This document shows, piece by piece, positions 16,291 to 23,877 of a stretch of 64,000 nucleotides of DNA. The position numbers were made by a program, and so were the translations under genes. Origin of the DNA: Belnapia arida. Its GTDB lineage: Bacteria > Pseudomonadota > Alphaproteobacteria > Acetobacterales > Acetobacteraceae. The notes under the pieces were generated by a model. It ran no database searches. It worked only from the letters and a program-made list of their open reading frames with translations, and had not been told where the DNA came from. The first letter of the stretch is position 1, and each line of letters opens with the position of its first letter. The stretch is from contig NZ_JAETWB010000004.1 of NCBI RefSeq assembly GCF_016773205.1, positions 62,001 to 126,000 on the forward strand. Reading direction: 5' to 3'.

Positions 16291-17157
16291 ATGATGCTTG
16301 CCCCCCGCCGTGCCCTGCTCGCCCTGCCTGCCCTCCTGCTGCCGGGAGGGGGCCGCGCGCAGGGGCGACCGGTTGTGGTCGCCTCCTTCTCCATTCTCGG
16401 CGACATGGCCCGGCAACTGGCCGGGGATGCGGTGGAGCTCCGGGTGCTGGCCGGGCCGGAGACGGATGCGCATGTCTTCCAGCCAAGGCCCTCGGAGGCG
16501 CGGGCGATCGAGGGGGCGGCGCTGGTCGTTCGCAATGGGCTGGGCTTCGAGCCCTGGCTGGACCGGCTGCTGCGGAGCACGGGCTACCGCGGGCCACTGG
16601 CGACGGCGAGCGAGGGCATCGCAGCGCGGGGCAATGACCCGCATGCCTGGCAGGATGTGGCGCGGGGACGGGCCTATGCGGCGGCGATCGCGCGCGGGCT
16701 CGGCCGGGTGCTGCCGGCGGGGACGGTGCGCGCCGAGGCCTATGACGCGCGACTGGCGGCACTGGATGCCTGGGTGCTGGGCGAGGTCGCGCGGGTGCCG
16801 GCGGAGCGGCGGGTGGTCGTCACCAGCCATGAGGCCTTCGGTTACTTCGCCGCGCGCTACGGCGTCAGGGTGCTGGCGCCGCAGGGCATCGCGCCCGATG
16901 CCCAGCCCTCGGCGGCGCAGGTGGCGGCGCTGATCCGGCAGATCCGGGCGGAGCGGGTCTCGGCCGTCTTCATCGAGGGGCGGGGCAGCCAGGCGGTGAT
17001 GGAACGGCTGGCGCGGGATGCCGGCATCGGCGTGCGGGGGCGGCTCTATGCCGACACCCTCTCCGCCCCCGACGGGCCGGCGCCGACCTATGAGGCGATG
17101 ATGCGGCACAATCTCGGCCTGCTGGTCCCGGCCATGCTGGGGGCAACCGGGCCCTGA
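16291..17157 (+). CDS. znuA: Zinc ABC transporter substrate-binding protein (ZnuA/cluster A-I family)
   Basis: The 288-residue product is a periplasmic metal-binding protein. After an arginine-containing signal peptide ending near RAQG, the metal ligands of the family are visible: His61 (TDAHVFQP), His118 (NDPHAW), His180 (TSHEAFGY) and Asp255 (YADTLSAPDG). The His-rich loop seen in many ZnuA proteins is missing. A Zur-type palindrome lies directly upstream, which supports zinc over manganese. No znuB or znuC genes are in the window, so the permease and ATPase must be elsewhere. The ATG immediately follows the operator, leaving no room for a ribosome site. Confidence 0.88.
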   Translation: MMLAPRRALLALPALLLPGGGRAQGRPVVVASFSILGDMARQLAGDAVELRVLAGPETDAHVFQPRPSEARAIEGAALVVRNGLGFEPWLDRLLRSTGYRGPLATASEGIAARGNDPHAWQDVARGRAYAAAIARGLGRVLPAGTVRAEAYDARLAALDAWVLGEVARVPAERRVVVTSHEAFGYFAARYGVRVLAPQGIAPDAQPSAAQVAALIRQIRAERVSAVFIEGRGSQAVMERLARDAGIGVRGRLYADTLSAPDGPAPTYEAMMRHNLGLLVPAMLGATGP

Positions 17158-17176
17158 GTCTGGGCGTAACCGCCCC

Positions 17177-17887
17177 ATGGACCTGCCGCCCGACTGGATC
17201 GACCCGCCCGACCTCGCCACCGCCCGCGCCGCGCAGGTGGCGCTCGCCGCCCGGGTGGTGACGGAGGATGCGCTCGGCCCGGTGCGGCTGATCGGCGGGG
17301 TCGATATCAGCAACACGCGCTTCGACCCGGAGAACCTGGTCTTCGCCGCCGTGGTGCTACTGGCCTGGCCGGGGCTCGAGGTGGTGGCGAGCGCGTCCGC
17401 CGTGCGGCGGGCGACGATGCCCTATATCCCTGGCTTCCTCGGTTTCCGCGAGGTGCCGGCGCTGCTGGAGGCCTGGGCGAAGCTCGGCGAGCGGCCGGAC
17501 CTGGTGCTGGTCGACGGGCATGGGGTGGCGCATCCGCGGGGGCTCGGCATCGCCTCGCATCTCGGGGTGGTGCTCGATGTGCCGAGCATCGGCGTCGCCA
17601 AGTCGCCGCTGGTCGGGCGGCCGGAGGGGGAGCTGGGGGCCGAGCCGGGCGAGGCGGTGTCGCTGGCCTGGAAGGGGCGCACGCTCGGCACGGTGCTGCG
17701 GACGCGGCGACGGTCCAACCCGCTCTACATCTCGCCGGGGCACAGGGTTTCGCCTGCGACGGCGGTGGAGTGGGTGCAACGCTGCGGCACCGGCTACCGG
17801 CTGCCGGAGCCGACGCGGCAGGCGCATCTGGCGGCCAATGTCGCGCGGCGGGCGCATGGGGTCGCCAAGCCAGGGGCGCCGGAGTAG
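17177..17887 (+). CDS. nfi: Endonuclease V (deoxyinosine 3' endonuclease)
   Basis: Endonuclease V cuts DNA one phosphodiester 3' of deoxyinosine, and some family members cut inosine in RNA. The 236-residue product shows the full set of motifs: GGVDIS with the first catalytic Asp, the wedge motif PYIPGFLGFRE, LVDGHGVAHPRGLG with the second Asp, and GVAKSPLVG. It begins 19 bases after the metal-binding protein gene, so it probably shares the Zur-controlled transcript. DUF423 follows 9 bases later. Confidence 0.96.
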   Translation: MDLPPDWIDPPDLATARAAQVALAARVVTEDALGPVRLIGGVDISNTRFDPENLVFAAVVLLAWPGLEVVASASAVRRATMPYIPGFLGFREVPALLEAWAKLGERPDLVLVDGHGVAHPRGLGIASHLGVVLDVPSIGVAKSPLVGRPEGELGAEPGEAVSLAWKGRTLGTVLRTRRRSNPLYISPGHRVSPATAVEWVQRCGTGYRLPEPTRQAHLAANVARRAHGVAKPGAPE

Positions 17888-17896
17888 ACCGCGGCC

Positions 17897-18265
17897 ATGC
17901 ATCGTCTCTGGATTGCCCTGGGTGCCGTCGCTGGGCTCACTGCCGTCGGCCTCGCGGCCTGGGCCGCGCATGGGGCGCCTGCAAGGCTCGACCCGGCGCG
18001 GCTCGGCATGCTGGCGAACGGCATCCAAATGCAGGGCTGGCATGCGCTGGCCCTGCTGGCCACGGGCCTCTGGGCGGAGCGGCATCGCGGGTTGCTAGTG
18101 CAGCTTGCCGGGGCGGGCTTCGCGCTCGGGCTGATCCTGTTCTGTGGCGGGGTCTATGCCGTGGCGATCGGCGGCGTCTCGCTCGGGTCGGTGGCGCCGG
18201 TTGGTGGCATGACGCTGATGGCGGCCTGGGCGCTGCTCGGCCTTTCGGCTTTGGTCCGGCGGTGA
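17897..18265 (+). CDS. DUF423 family small membrane protein
   Basis: The 122-residue product has four predicted hydrophobic segments and the DUF423 (YgdD-like) pattern: an N-terminal LGAVAGLTAVGLAAWAAHG, a central MQGWHALALLATGL, then LFCGGVYA and APVGGMTLMAAWALLGLSAL. Function in this family is not established. The gene starts 9 bases after endonuclease V and its stop overlaps the GTG of the downstream methyltransferase gene, so the three are probably cotranslated. In E. coli the YgdD gene is next to rlmM too, which supports both assignments. Confidence 0.9.
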   Translation: MHRLWIALGAVAGLTAVGLAAWAAHGAPARLDPARLGMLANGIQMQGWHALALLATGLWAERHRGLLVQLAGAGFALGLILFCGGVYAVAIGGVSLGSVAPVGGMTLMAAWALLGLSALVRR

Positions 18266-19170
18266 TCGGGGCGGCCTATCTCGCGGCCGAGGGCTTCGAG
18301 GCGGAACTGGCCGAGGAGCTGCGCCTGGCCGGGGGCAGCATCGCCGGCTGGCATGGACGCCTTGCCCTGTCGCCCGAGCCGCCGCGGGTGCTCGCCTGGG
18401 CGCTCGAGGCCTGGACGGCGCCCGAGGAGGTGCCGGCCCCCTCGGTAAAGGCGGCAGCGGATGCGCTGCGCGCGATCCAGCGGAACTGGGCGCTTTATGC
18501 CCATGGCCAGCATCGCCGCGCCGCGCTGATTGCCGATCGGCTGCCGCCGGTGAAGGCACGGCCGCTGCACTTCCCCGAGCCGGCGCCGGCCGCGCATCTT
18601 GGCGCCTGGACCTTGCTGGCACCGGACCGTCTGCTGCTGAGTGCGACCAAGACCAGCCCCTTCGTCAACGGTGCGGTGCAATTCGTCGAGGACCGGGAGG
18701 GGCCGCCGAGCCGGGCCTACCTCAAGCTTTGGGAGGCGCTGACCCGTGCCGGGCGCTGGCCGCTGCCGGGGGAGAGTTGCCTCGACCTCGGCGCCTCGCC
18801 CGGGGGATGGACCTGGGCGCTGGCGCAACTCGGCGCGCAGGTAACAGCGGTAGACAAGGCGCCGCTCGACCCGGCGGTTGCAGCGCTGCCCGGCGTCTCC
18901 ATGCGGCAGGAGAGCGCCTTCGGCCTCGACCCGCGGCAGATGCCGCCGGTCGACTGGCTGTTCAGCGACGTGATCTGCTATCCGCAGCGGCTGCTCGCCC
19001 TGGTGCGGCGCTGGCTGGAGGCGGGGCGGGTGCGCAACATCTGCTGCACTATCAAGTTCCAGGGCGAGACGGACCATGCGGCAGCGGCCGAGTTCGCGAC
19101 CATCCCCGGCGCGACGGTCTTCCACGGCGCGCACAACAAGCATGAGCTGATGGTGGTGCGGCTCGGCTGA
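18262..19170 (+). CDS. rlmM: RlmM-like 23S rRNA 2'-O-ribose methyltransferase
   Basis: RlmM methylates the 2'-OH of C2498 in 23S rRNA. The 302-residue product has an N-terminal THUMP-like part and a C-terminal Rossmann domain with SAM motif CLDLGASPGGWTWAL. The K-D-K-E tetrad of 2'-O-methyltransferases is visible in TKTSPF, FSDVICYP, CTIKFQGE and KHELMVV. The GTG start overlaps the DUF423 stop (GTGA). It is shorter than E. coli RlmM (366 residues), mainly at the N-terminus. Co-location with DUF423 mirrors the enterobacterial arrangement. Confidence 0.87.
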   Translation: MIGAAYLAAEGFEAELAEELRLAGGSIAGWHGRLALSPEPPRVLAWALEAWTAPEEVPAPSVKAAADALRAIQRNWALYAHGQHRRAALIADRLPPVKARPLHFPEPAPAAHLGAWTLLAPDRLLLSATKTSPFVNGAVQFVEDREGPPSRAYLKLWEALTRAGRWPLPGESCLDLGASPGGWTWALAQLGAQVTAVDKAPLDPAVAALPGVSMRQESAFGLDPRQMPPVDWLFSDVICYPQRLLALVRRWLEAGRVRNICCTIKFQGETDHAAAAEFATIPGATVFHGAHNKHELMVVRLG

Positions 19171-19245
19171 GCTGGCACGCCGGATGCTGTTCAGCCTGGC
19201 GCTGCAGACCGGCATGGGGCCGGCGGCAGCGGAGGTTCGCAGAGG

Positions 19246-19638
19246 ATGCAGGTCTCAAGCCCGGGTAGCGCGGGCAACGCCGCCCTGATTCAGCAGATGC
19301 GCCAGCAGATGTTCAGCCGCGCCGACAAGGACCGCGACGGCAGCGTCTCGCTTGCCGAGTTCCAGGCGCTGGGCAAGCCGGCAGCTTCTGCCGCGACGGC
19401 GGCAATGGATGCCGCCTTCAAGACCCTCGATTCCGATGGCGACGGCAAGCTCAACGCGGCGGAGATGGCGAAGGCCCGGCCGCACCTGCTTCATGGCGGC
19501 AGCCGGCCGGCATTGGGTGCAGAGGGAATGTCGGCGCTGCTCGGCGCGCAGGAGGTCGGCCAGGCCGCGGCTGGCGGCGGGATCGAAGGGGTGATGGCGC
19601 GGATGCTGCAAGCCTATGGCGGCAAGGCGGCCGCCTGA
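19246..19638 (+). CDS. EF-hand calcium-binding protein
   Basis: This 130-residue protein has two canonical EF-hand loops, DKDRDGSVSLAE around residue 27 and DSDGDGKLNAAE around residue 62, each with acidic residues at positions 1, 3, 5 and 12. The rest is alanine- and glycine-rich and forms no known domain. No clear signal peptide is present, so it may be cytosolic, or exported by another route. It lies 75 bases after the rRNA methyltransferase gene on the same strand. A calcium sensor or buffer role is inferred from the loops. Confidence 0.82.
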   Translation: MQVSSPGSAGNAALIQQMRQQMFSRADKDRDGSVSLAEFQALGKPAASAATAAMDAAFKTLDSDGDGKLNAAEMAKARPHLLHGGSRPALGAEGMSALLGAQEVGQAAAGGGIEGVMARMLQAYGGKAAA

Positions 19639-19804
19639 CCGCGCCCCGGATGCCGGGGCCAAGACCGGAAGACCCGCCATGGCCCTGCATTCCTGGGCAT
19701 TGGTCGCCTGACCTGAAGAGGCGGCCGCCCACCGGGCGCTGAGGCTGGACCTCTCGCCGCCCGGCGTTACGATGCCGCGCATCGGATCTGCCGGGGGTAC
19801 TGCC

Positions 19805-20722
19805 ATGCGCGCCTTATTCGTCGATGCCAACCCGTCGCTCGCGGCGGTGACCGAGCGGCTGCTGCGCCCGGGCGACCCGGAGGTGGCCATCCACCGCGAC
19901 CCCGAGATCAAGGCGGCCGACCTGCCGCGGCTGCTGGCGGGCTACCAGATCGCCATCGACGACCACACGCCCTTCCCGACCGAGATCGTGAAGCAGTGCC
20001 CGGAGCTGAAGCATATCGTCTTCCTCGGCACCGGCGCGCGCAGCTACATGAACCCGGAGGAGCTGGAGGCGCTCGGCGTCACCGTCCACATCATCAAGGG
20101 CTATGGCGACACCGCGGTGGCGGAGATGGCCTTTGCCCTGATGTGGGATGCGGCACGCAAGACGGCGCATATGGATGGCGCCATCCGCGCAGGCGGCTGG
20201 CCGCGGGTGGTGGGCACGCAGCTCACCGGCAAGACGGTCGGCCTGATCGGAGTGGGGGGGATCGGCGCCGAGATGGCGCGGCTCTGTGCCGGCATCGGGA
20301 TGAAGGTGATTGCCTGGAATCGCTCGGCCAAGTCGATGCCGGGGGTGGAGTTCGTCCCGCTCGAGCAACTGCTGACGGAAAGCGATGTAGTTTCGCTTCA
20401 TCTGCTGTTGAACGACGAGACGCGGGGCTTCCTCTCGCGCGAGCGCCTGGCGCAGATGAAGCAGGGGGCGATCCTGGTGAACACCGCACGCGGCGCCATC
20501 GTCGACGAGCTGGCCCTGGCTTCGGCGCTGGAGGACGGGCATCTGGGCCATGCGGGCCTCGATGTCTTCACCGAGGAGCCGCTGCCGGCGGGCCATCCGC
20601 TGGCCCGCCTCGAGAATGCGACGCTCACCTCGCACGCCGCCTTCCGCACCCCGGAGGCGAGCGACAACCTGATCGGGGCCGCGCTCGACCATTGCCGACG
20701 AATCCTAGCCGAGGGGCGGTAG
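19805..20722 (+). CDS. D-isomer specific 2-hydroxyacid dehydrogenase
   Basis: The 305-residue product is an NAD(P)-dependent D-2-hydroxyacid dehydrogenase. It has the cofactor motif VGLIGVGGIGAEMAR, the catalytic Arg in NTARGAIVDE, the Glu in VFTEEPLPAGHPL and the catalytic His in LTSHAAFRT. The start at 19805 is preferred to an ATG 33 bases upstream because the family's first strand (RALFVDANPS) begins there and GGGGG precedes it. The physiological substrate, for example glycerate, phosphoglycerate or a longer 2-oxo acid, is not evident. Its stop converges with the repeat-protein gene, only three bases away. Confidence 0.9.
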   Translation: MRALFVDANPSLAAVTERLLRPGDPEVAIHRDPEIKAADLPRLLAGYQIAIDDHTPFPTEIVKQCPELKHIVFLGTGARSYMNPEELEALGVTVHIIKGYGDTAVAEMAFALMWDAARKTAHMDGAIRAGGWPRVVGTQLTGKTVGLIGVGGIGAEMARLCAGIGMKVIAWNRSAKSMPGVEFVPLEQLLTESDVVSLHLLLNDETRGFLSRERLAQMKQGAILVNTARGAIVDELALASALEDGHLGHAGLDVFTEEPLPAGHPLARLENATLTSHAAFRTPEASDNLIGAALDHCRRILAEGR

Positions 20723-20725
20723 CCC

Positions 20726-22348
20726 CTACAGCCAGAGGAAGGCGCCGGCGTCCAGATCGGCGAGGTTCACGCCGGTCAGGACGATCTTCATGTCGGCCGT
20801 GCCGTCGCCGCCCAGGTCGATGGACAGGACCTTGGTCGTGTCGTCGAAGCGGGCCTGCGTCGCGCCTGTCGTGGTGAGCGCGGCGGCGCCGAGAAAAGAG
20901 AAGGCGCCGGTCAGCATCCCGGTGAAGACCAGCAGGTCGTTCGTCGGATTGAAATCCGTGATGGTGTCGCCGCCGGTGATCGGTGCGTCATTGGCGGCGC
21001 TGAAGGTGAAGCGGTCCACTCCGGCGCCGCCCGTCAGCACATCGTTGCCAAGCCCGCCGCTGATCTGGTCGCCGCCGCCGCCGCCGACCAACGTATCGTT
21101 GCCGTCGCCGCCCGTGATCCGGCTGGAGACGGAACCGGTGATGGTGATGCTGTCGGCGCCGCTGCCGCCGGTGACGACCTCCGTATTGAAGACGGTGACC
21201 GTGTTGGCGCCGCTGGCGAGCGCCAGGCGATCCGTCCCCGCCCCGAGATCGATGCTGGCACCCGAGATCGCGGCATTGAAGGTGATGACATCCACGCCGT
21301 TGCCGCCTGTGATGGTCTCGGCGCCGCTGACGGTGAGGGTGTTGGCGCCGCTGGCCAGGGTGAGGCTGTCGGTGCCGGCGCCGAGGCTGACGGTGGCGCC
21401 GGAGATGGCGGCGCCGAGGGTGACGTCGTCGTTGCCGGAGCCGCCGGTGATGGTCTCGGCGCCGGTGACGGCGAGGGTGTTGCCGCCGTCGGCCAGCGCC
21501 AGCCTGTCGAGGCCGGCGCCGAGGCTGACGGTGGCGCCGGAGATGGCGGCGGCGAAGGTGATGGCGTCGGCGAGGGAGCCGCCGATGACGGTCTCGACGT
21601 CGCTGACGGTGAGGGCGTTGGCGGCGTTGGCCAGGGTCAGGCGGTCGCTGCCGGCGCCGAGGTTGATGCTGCCGCTGGTCTGGCCGTCGGCGAGGGTGAG
21701 GACGTCGTCGCCGGTGCCGCCGGTGACGGCCTCGATGCTGCTGGCGGTGAGGGTGTTGCCGTCGTCGGCGAGGGTGAGGCTGTCGCTGCCGGCGCCGAGG
21801 CGGACGGCGATGCCGGAGACGCCGGCGGAGAGGGTGATGCTGTCGGCGGCGGAGCCGCCGGTGATGGTCTCGATGTCGGCGCCGAGGGTGAGGGTGTTGG
21901 CGCCGGCGCCGGAGAGGATGAGGCTGTCGGTGCCAGTGCCGAGGGCGATGGTGGCGCCGGAGGTGGCGGCGCCGAGGGTGACGACGTCGGTGCCGTTGCC
22001 GCCTGTGATGGTCTCGGCGCCGCTGACGGTGAGGGTGTTGGCGCCGCTGGCCAGGGTGAGGCTGTCGGTGCCGGCGCCGAGGCTGACGGTGGCGCCGGAG
22101 ATGGCGGCGCCGAGGGTGACGTCGTCGTTGCCGGAGCCGCCGGTGATGGTTTCGACATTGGAAACCGTCAGCGTATAGCCGCCATGGCCCAGATTCAACC
22201 GGTCCACGCCGGCGCCGAGATTGACCGTGCCGCCAGAGACCGCGCCGGTCACCGTGACGATGTCATTGCCAGTCCCACCGATCAGGCTGTCGAAGCTGCC
22301 CAAGGTGATGATATTGGCGGAGTCTCCAAGCGTGACGGTGCCGGACAT
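20726..22348 (-). CDS. Secreted beta-roll repeat protein with RTX nonapeptides
   Basis: The 540-residue product consists of about nine tandem repeats of roughly 46 residues (pattern GGxGxDxVTLGAAxSGA, then VSLGAGTDSLTLA, then NTLTVSxxETIT), spanning residues 20 to 410. These are followed by RTX calcium-binding nonapeptides (GGDGNDTLVGG, GGLGNDVLTGGAG) near 411-445 and a C-terminal NLADLDAGAFLWL end. There is no N-terminal signal peptide. RTX repeats with such an end are typical of type I secretion substrates. Two blocks in the gene are identical over 159 bp. It follows the TPR-glycosyltransferase gene by about 100 bases on the same strand. An adhesin or matrix role is a guess. Confidence 0.87.
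   Translation of the reverse strand: MSGTVTLGDSANIITLGSFDSLIGGTGNDIVTVTGAVSGGTVNLGAGVDRLNLGHGGYTLTVSNVETITGGSGNDDVTLGAAISGATVSLGAGTDSLTLASGANTLTVSGAETITGGNGTDVVTLGAATSGATIALGTGTDSLILSGAGANTLTLGADIETITGGSAADSITLSAGVSGIAVRLGAGSDSLTLADDGNTLTASSIEAVTGGTGDDVLTLADGQTSGSINLGAGSDRLTLANAANALTVSDVETVIGGSLADAITFAAAISGATVSLGAGLDRLALADGGNTLAVTGAETITGGSGNDDVTLGAAISGATVSLGAGTDSLTLASGANTLTVSGAETITGGNGVDVITFNAAISGASIDLGAGTDRLALASGANTVTVFNTEVVTGGSGADSITITGSVSSRITGGDGNDTLVGGGGGDQISGGLGNDVLTGGAGVDRFTFSAANDAPITGGDTITDFNPTNDLLVFTGMLTGAFSFLGAAALTTTGATQARFDDTTKVLSIDLGGDGTADMKIVLTGVNLADLDAGAFLWL
21296..22150. repeat. Perfect 159-bp direct repeat inside the repeat-protein gene
   Basis: Bases 21296-21454 are identical to 21992-22150, at an offset of 696 bp (232 codons, about five protein repeats). 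The flanking repeats have diverged, so the identity is recent or maintained by gene conversion. Recombination between the copies would remove 232 residues and keep the frame. Confidence 0.85.
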
Positions 22349-22449
22349 GGGCTGATTCCTGCGTTCTGATGGCAGAGATCGGCGTCTTGCCGACGGAGGG
22401 CCCCTTTGGGCCGATGCGGCATTGTAATAGTCGAGTGGTGACCTGCCGC

Positions 22450-23877
22450 TTAACGCCGCGGGAGCGAAGCGGAGATTTCTTCGATCACGCACGCCCAGTC
22501 ACCCGCGGCGGGCTGGCGCCACAGCCGCAGGCTTTCATACCAGCAGCAATGGTTGCCCTGCTGGCCCCAGCGCCAATCCGGCGCGTGGGGCAGCAGCAGC
22601 CAGCAAGTCCGGCCGAGCGCGCCAGCAAGATGGGCCACCGCGGTGTCGACCGCGATCAGCAGGTCGATCTGCGCCAGCGCCGCCGCCGTCTCGGCGAAAT
22701 CCGTCAGGGCGGGTGCGGCGTCGATAACCCGGCTGCCGGCCCCCACCGTGGCGATGTCGGCCGCCCGTGGCCCGACCTGCAAGGATACCCAGCGCAGCCC
22801 CGGCTGCTGTAACAGCGGCGCCAGCAGGCCGAGCGGGATGGAGCGGTTGCGGTCATTCGCATGCCGCGGATTGCCGGCCCAAACCAGGCCGACCAGCGGG
22901 CCTTCGCCCTGCAGCCTCGCGGACCAGCGCGCTGCCCTTTCAGTCTCGGCAGACAGGTAGGGCCAAGCGGGGGAGGGCATCGGCTCACCGAGCAGATGCG
23001 GCAGGCTCAGCAGCGGCGCATGCGCGGCATGGGGTGGCAGTGGCGTGCCGGCGGGCAGGACGAGATCGGCACCAGGCAGATCGTGCAGCAGCGGCAGGAG
23101 AGGTGGCTGGACCTCCAGCACCAGCCGGCCGGCCCTGCCTCGGGCGGTTTCGATGTAGCGCAGGAACTGGATCGTATCGCCGAGCCCCTGCTCCCAGTGC
23201 AGCAGCAGCGTGCCTTCGATCGGGCTCCCGTCCCAGGCCGGGCTGTCGAAGCGCCTTCGCGGCGAGAGAAAGCCGGGCGCGCGCCAGCGCCATTCATGCT
23301 CGCGCCAACCCTCCGCCCAGCGGCCCATCAGCATCAAAAGAAGCGAGCGGTTGTAGCGCAGATCGGCATGGTCCGGCGCCAGGGCGAGGGCGCGGTCCAG
23401 CAGCGGCAGTGCCGCCTCCAGCTGCCCCGTGGCTTGCAGGGTGGTGCCGAGGTTGTTGAGCGTCTCCACCGCTTCGGGCTTCGCAGCAAGGGCTTGGCGA
23501 TAGGCGGCCTCGGCGCCGGCCAGGTCGCCACGGGCCTGGCAGGTGCGGCCGAGGCCGTGCCAACGCTCCCAGCTCGGGCGCAAGGCGGCGGCGCGGCGGA
23601 GATGGAGGAAGGCCTCATCCGCCTCGCCCTGGTCCAGCAGCAGCCGCCCGAGATTCCAGCCTGCATCGGCATGGTCTGGCACGGCGGCAAGGGCCTGGCG
23701 GTAGCGCCGCAGCGCCGCCGCCTGCGCCCCCTGGCGGCGCAGCAGTACCCCGGCATTGTTCGCCGCATCCGCCACAGCGGGGTCCTGCGCCAGCACCTGG
23801 TCGTAGAGGGCGATCGCCTCGGCCGCTCGCCCAGCGGCGGCGAGGCGATGGGCCTCGGCCAGCAGTGGCGCGGTCAT
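22450..23877 (-). CDS. TPR protein with C-terminal glycosyltransferase-like domain
   Basis: The 475-residue product begins with tetratricopeptide repeats (about residues 5-190, e.g. AIALYDQVLAQDPAVADAANN and NNLGTTLQATGQLEAAL). It ends in a GT-B-like domain with LLLHWEQGLGDTIQFLRY, GLVWAGNPRHANDRNRSI and the donor-site segment VDTAVAHLAGALGR. This TPR plus glycosyltransferase layout occurs in protein glycosyltransferases such as FlmG, which modifies flagellins in Caulobacter. The start overlaps the upstream methyltransferase stop by four bases (ATGA). It resembles the protein at 25337-26935, so the two are probably paralogues. Position before the secreted repeat protein suggests that as its substrate. 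Confidence 0.85.
   Translation of the reverse strand: MTAPLLAEAHRLAAAGRAAEAIALYDQVLAQDPAVADAANNAGVLLRRQGAQAAALRRYRQALAAVPDHADAGWNLGRLLLDQGEADEAFLHLRRAAALRPSWERWHGLGRTCQARGDLAGAEAAYRQALAAKPEAVETLNNLGTTLQATGQLEAALPLLDRALALAPDHADLRYNRSLLLMLMGRWAEGWREHEWRWRAPGFLSPRRRFDSPAWDGSPIEGTLLLHWEQGLGDTIQFLRYIETARGRAGRLVLEVQPPLLPLLHDLPGADLVLPAGTPLPPHAAHAPLLSLPHLLGEPMPSPAWPYLSAETERAARWSARLQGEGPLVGLVWAGNPRHANDRNRSIPLGLLAPLLQQPGLRWVSLQVGPRAADIATVGAGSRVIDAAPALTDFAETAAALAQIDLLIAVDTAVAHLAGALGRTCWLLLPHAPDWRWGQQGNHCCWYESLRLWRQPAAGDWACVIEEISASLPRR

Noticed and set aside
20726-22348. Regular repeats that might suggest a CRISPR array
   Set aside because: The repeats are protein-coding with a period of about 138 bp, keep an open frame, and have no constant 25-40 bp repeat with unique spacers.
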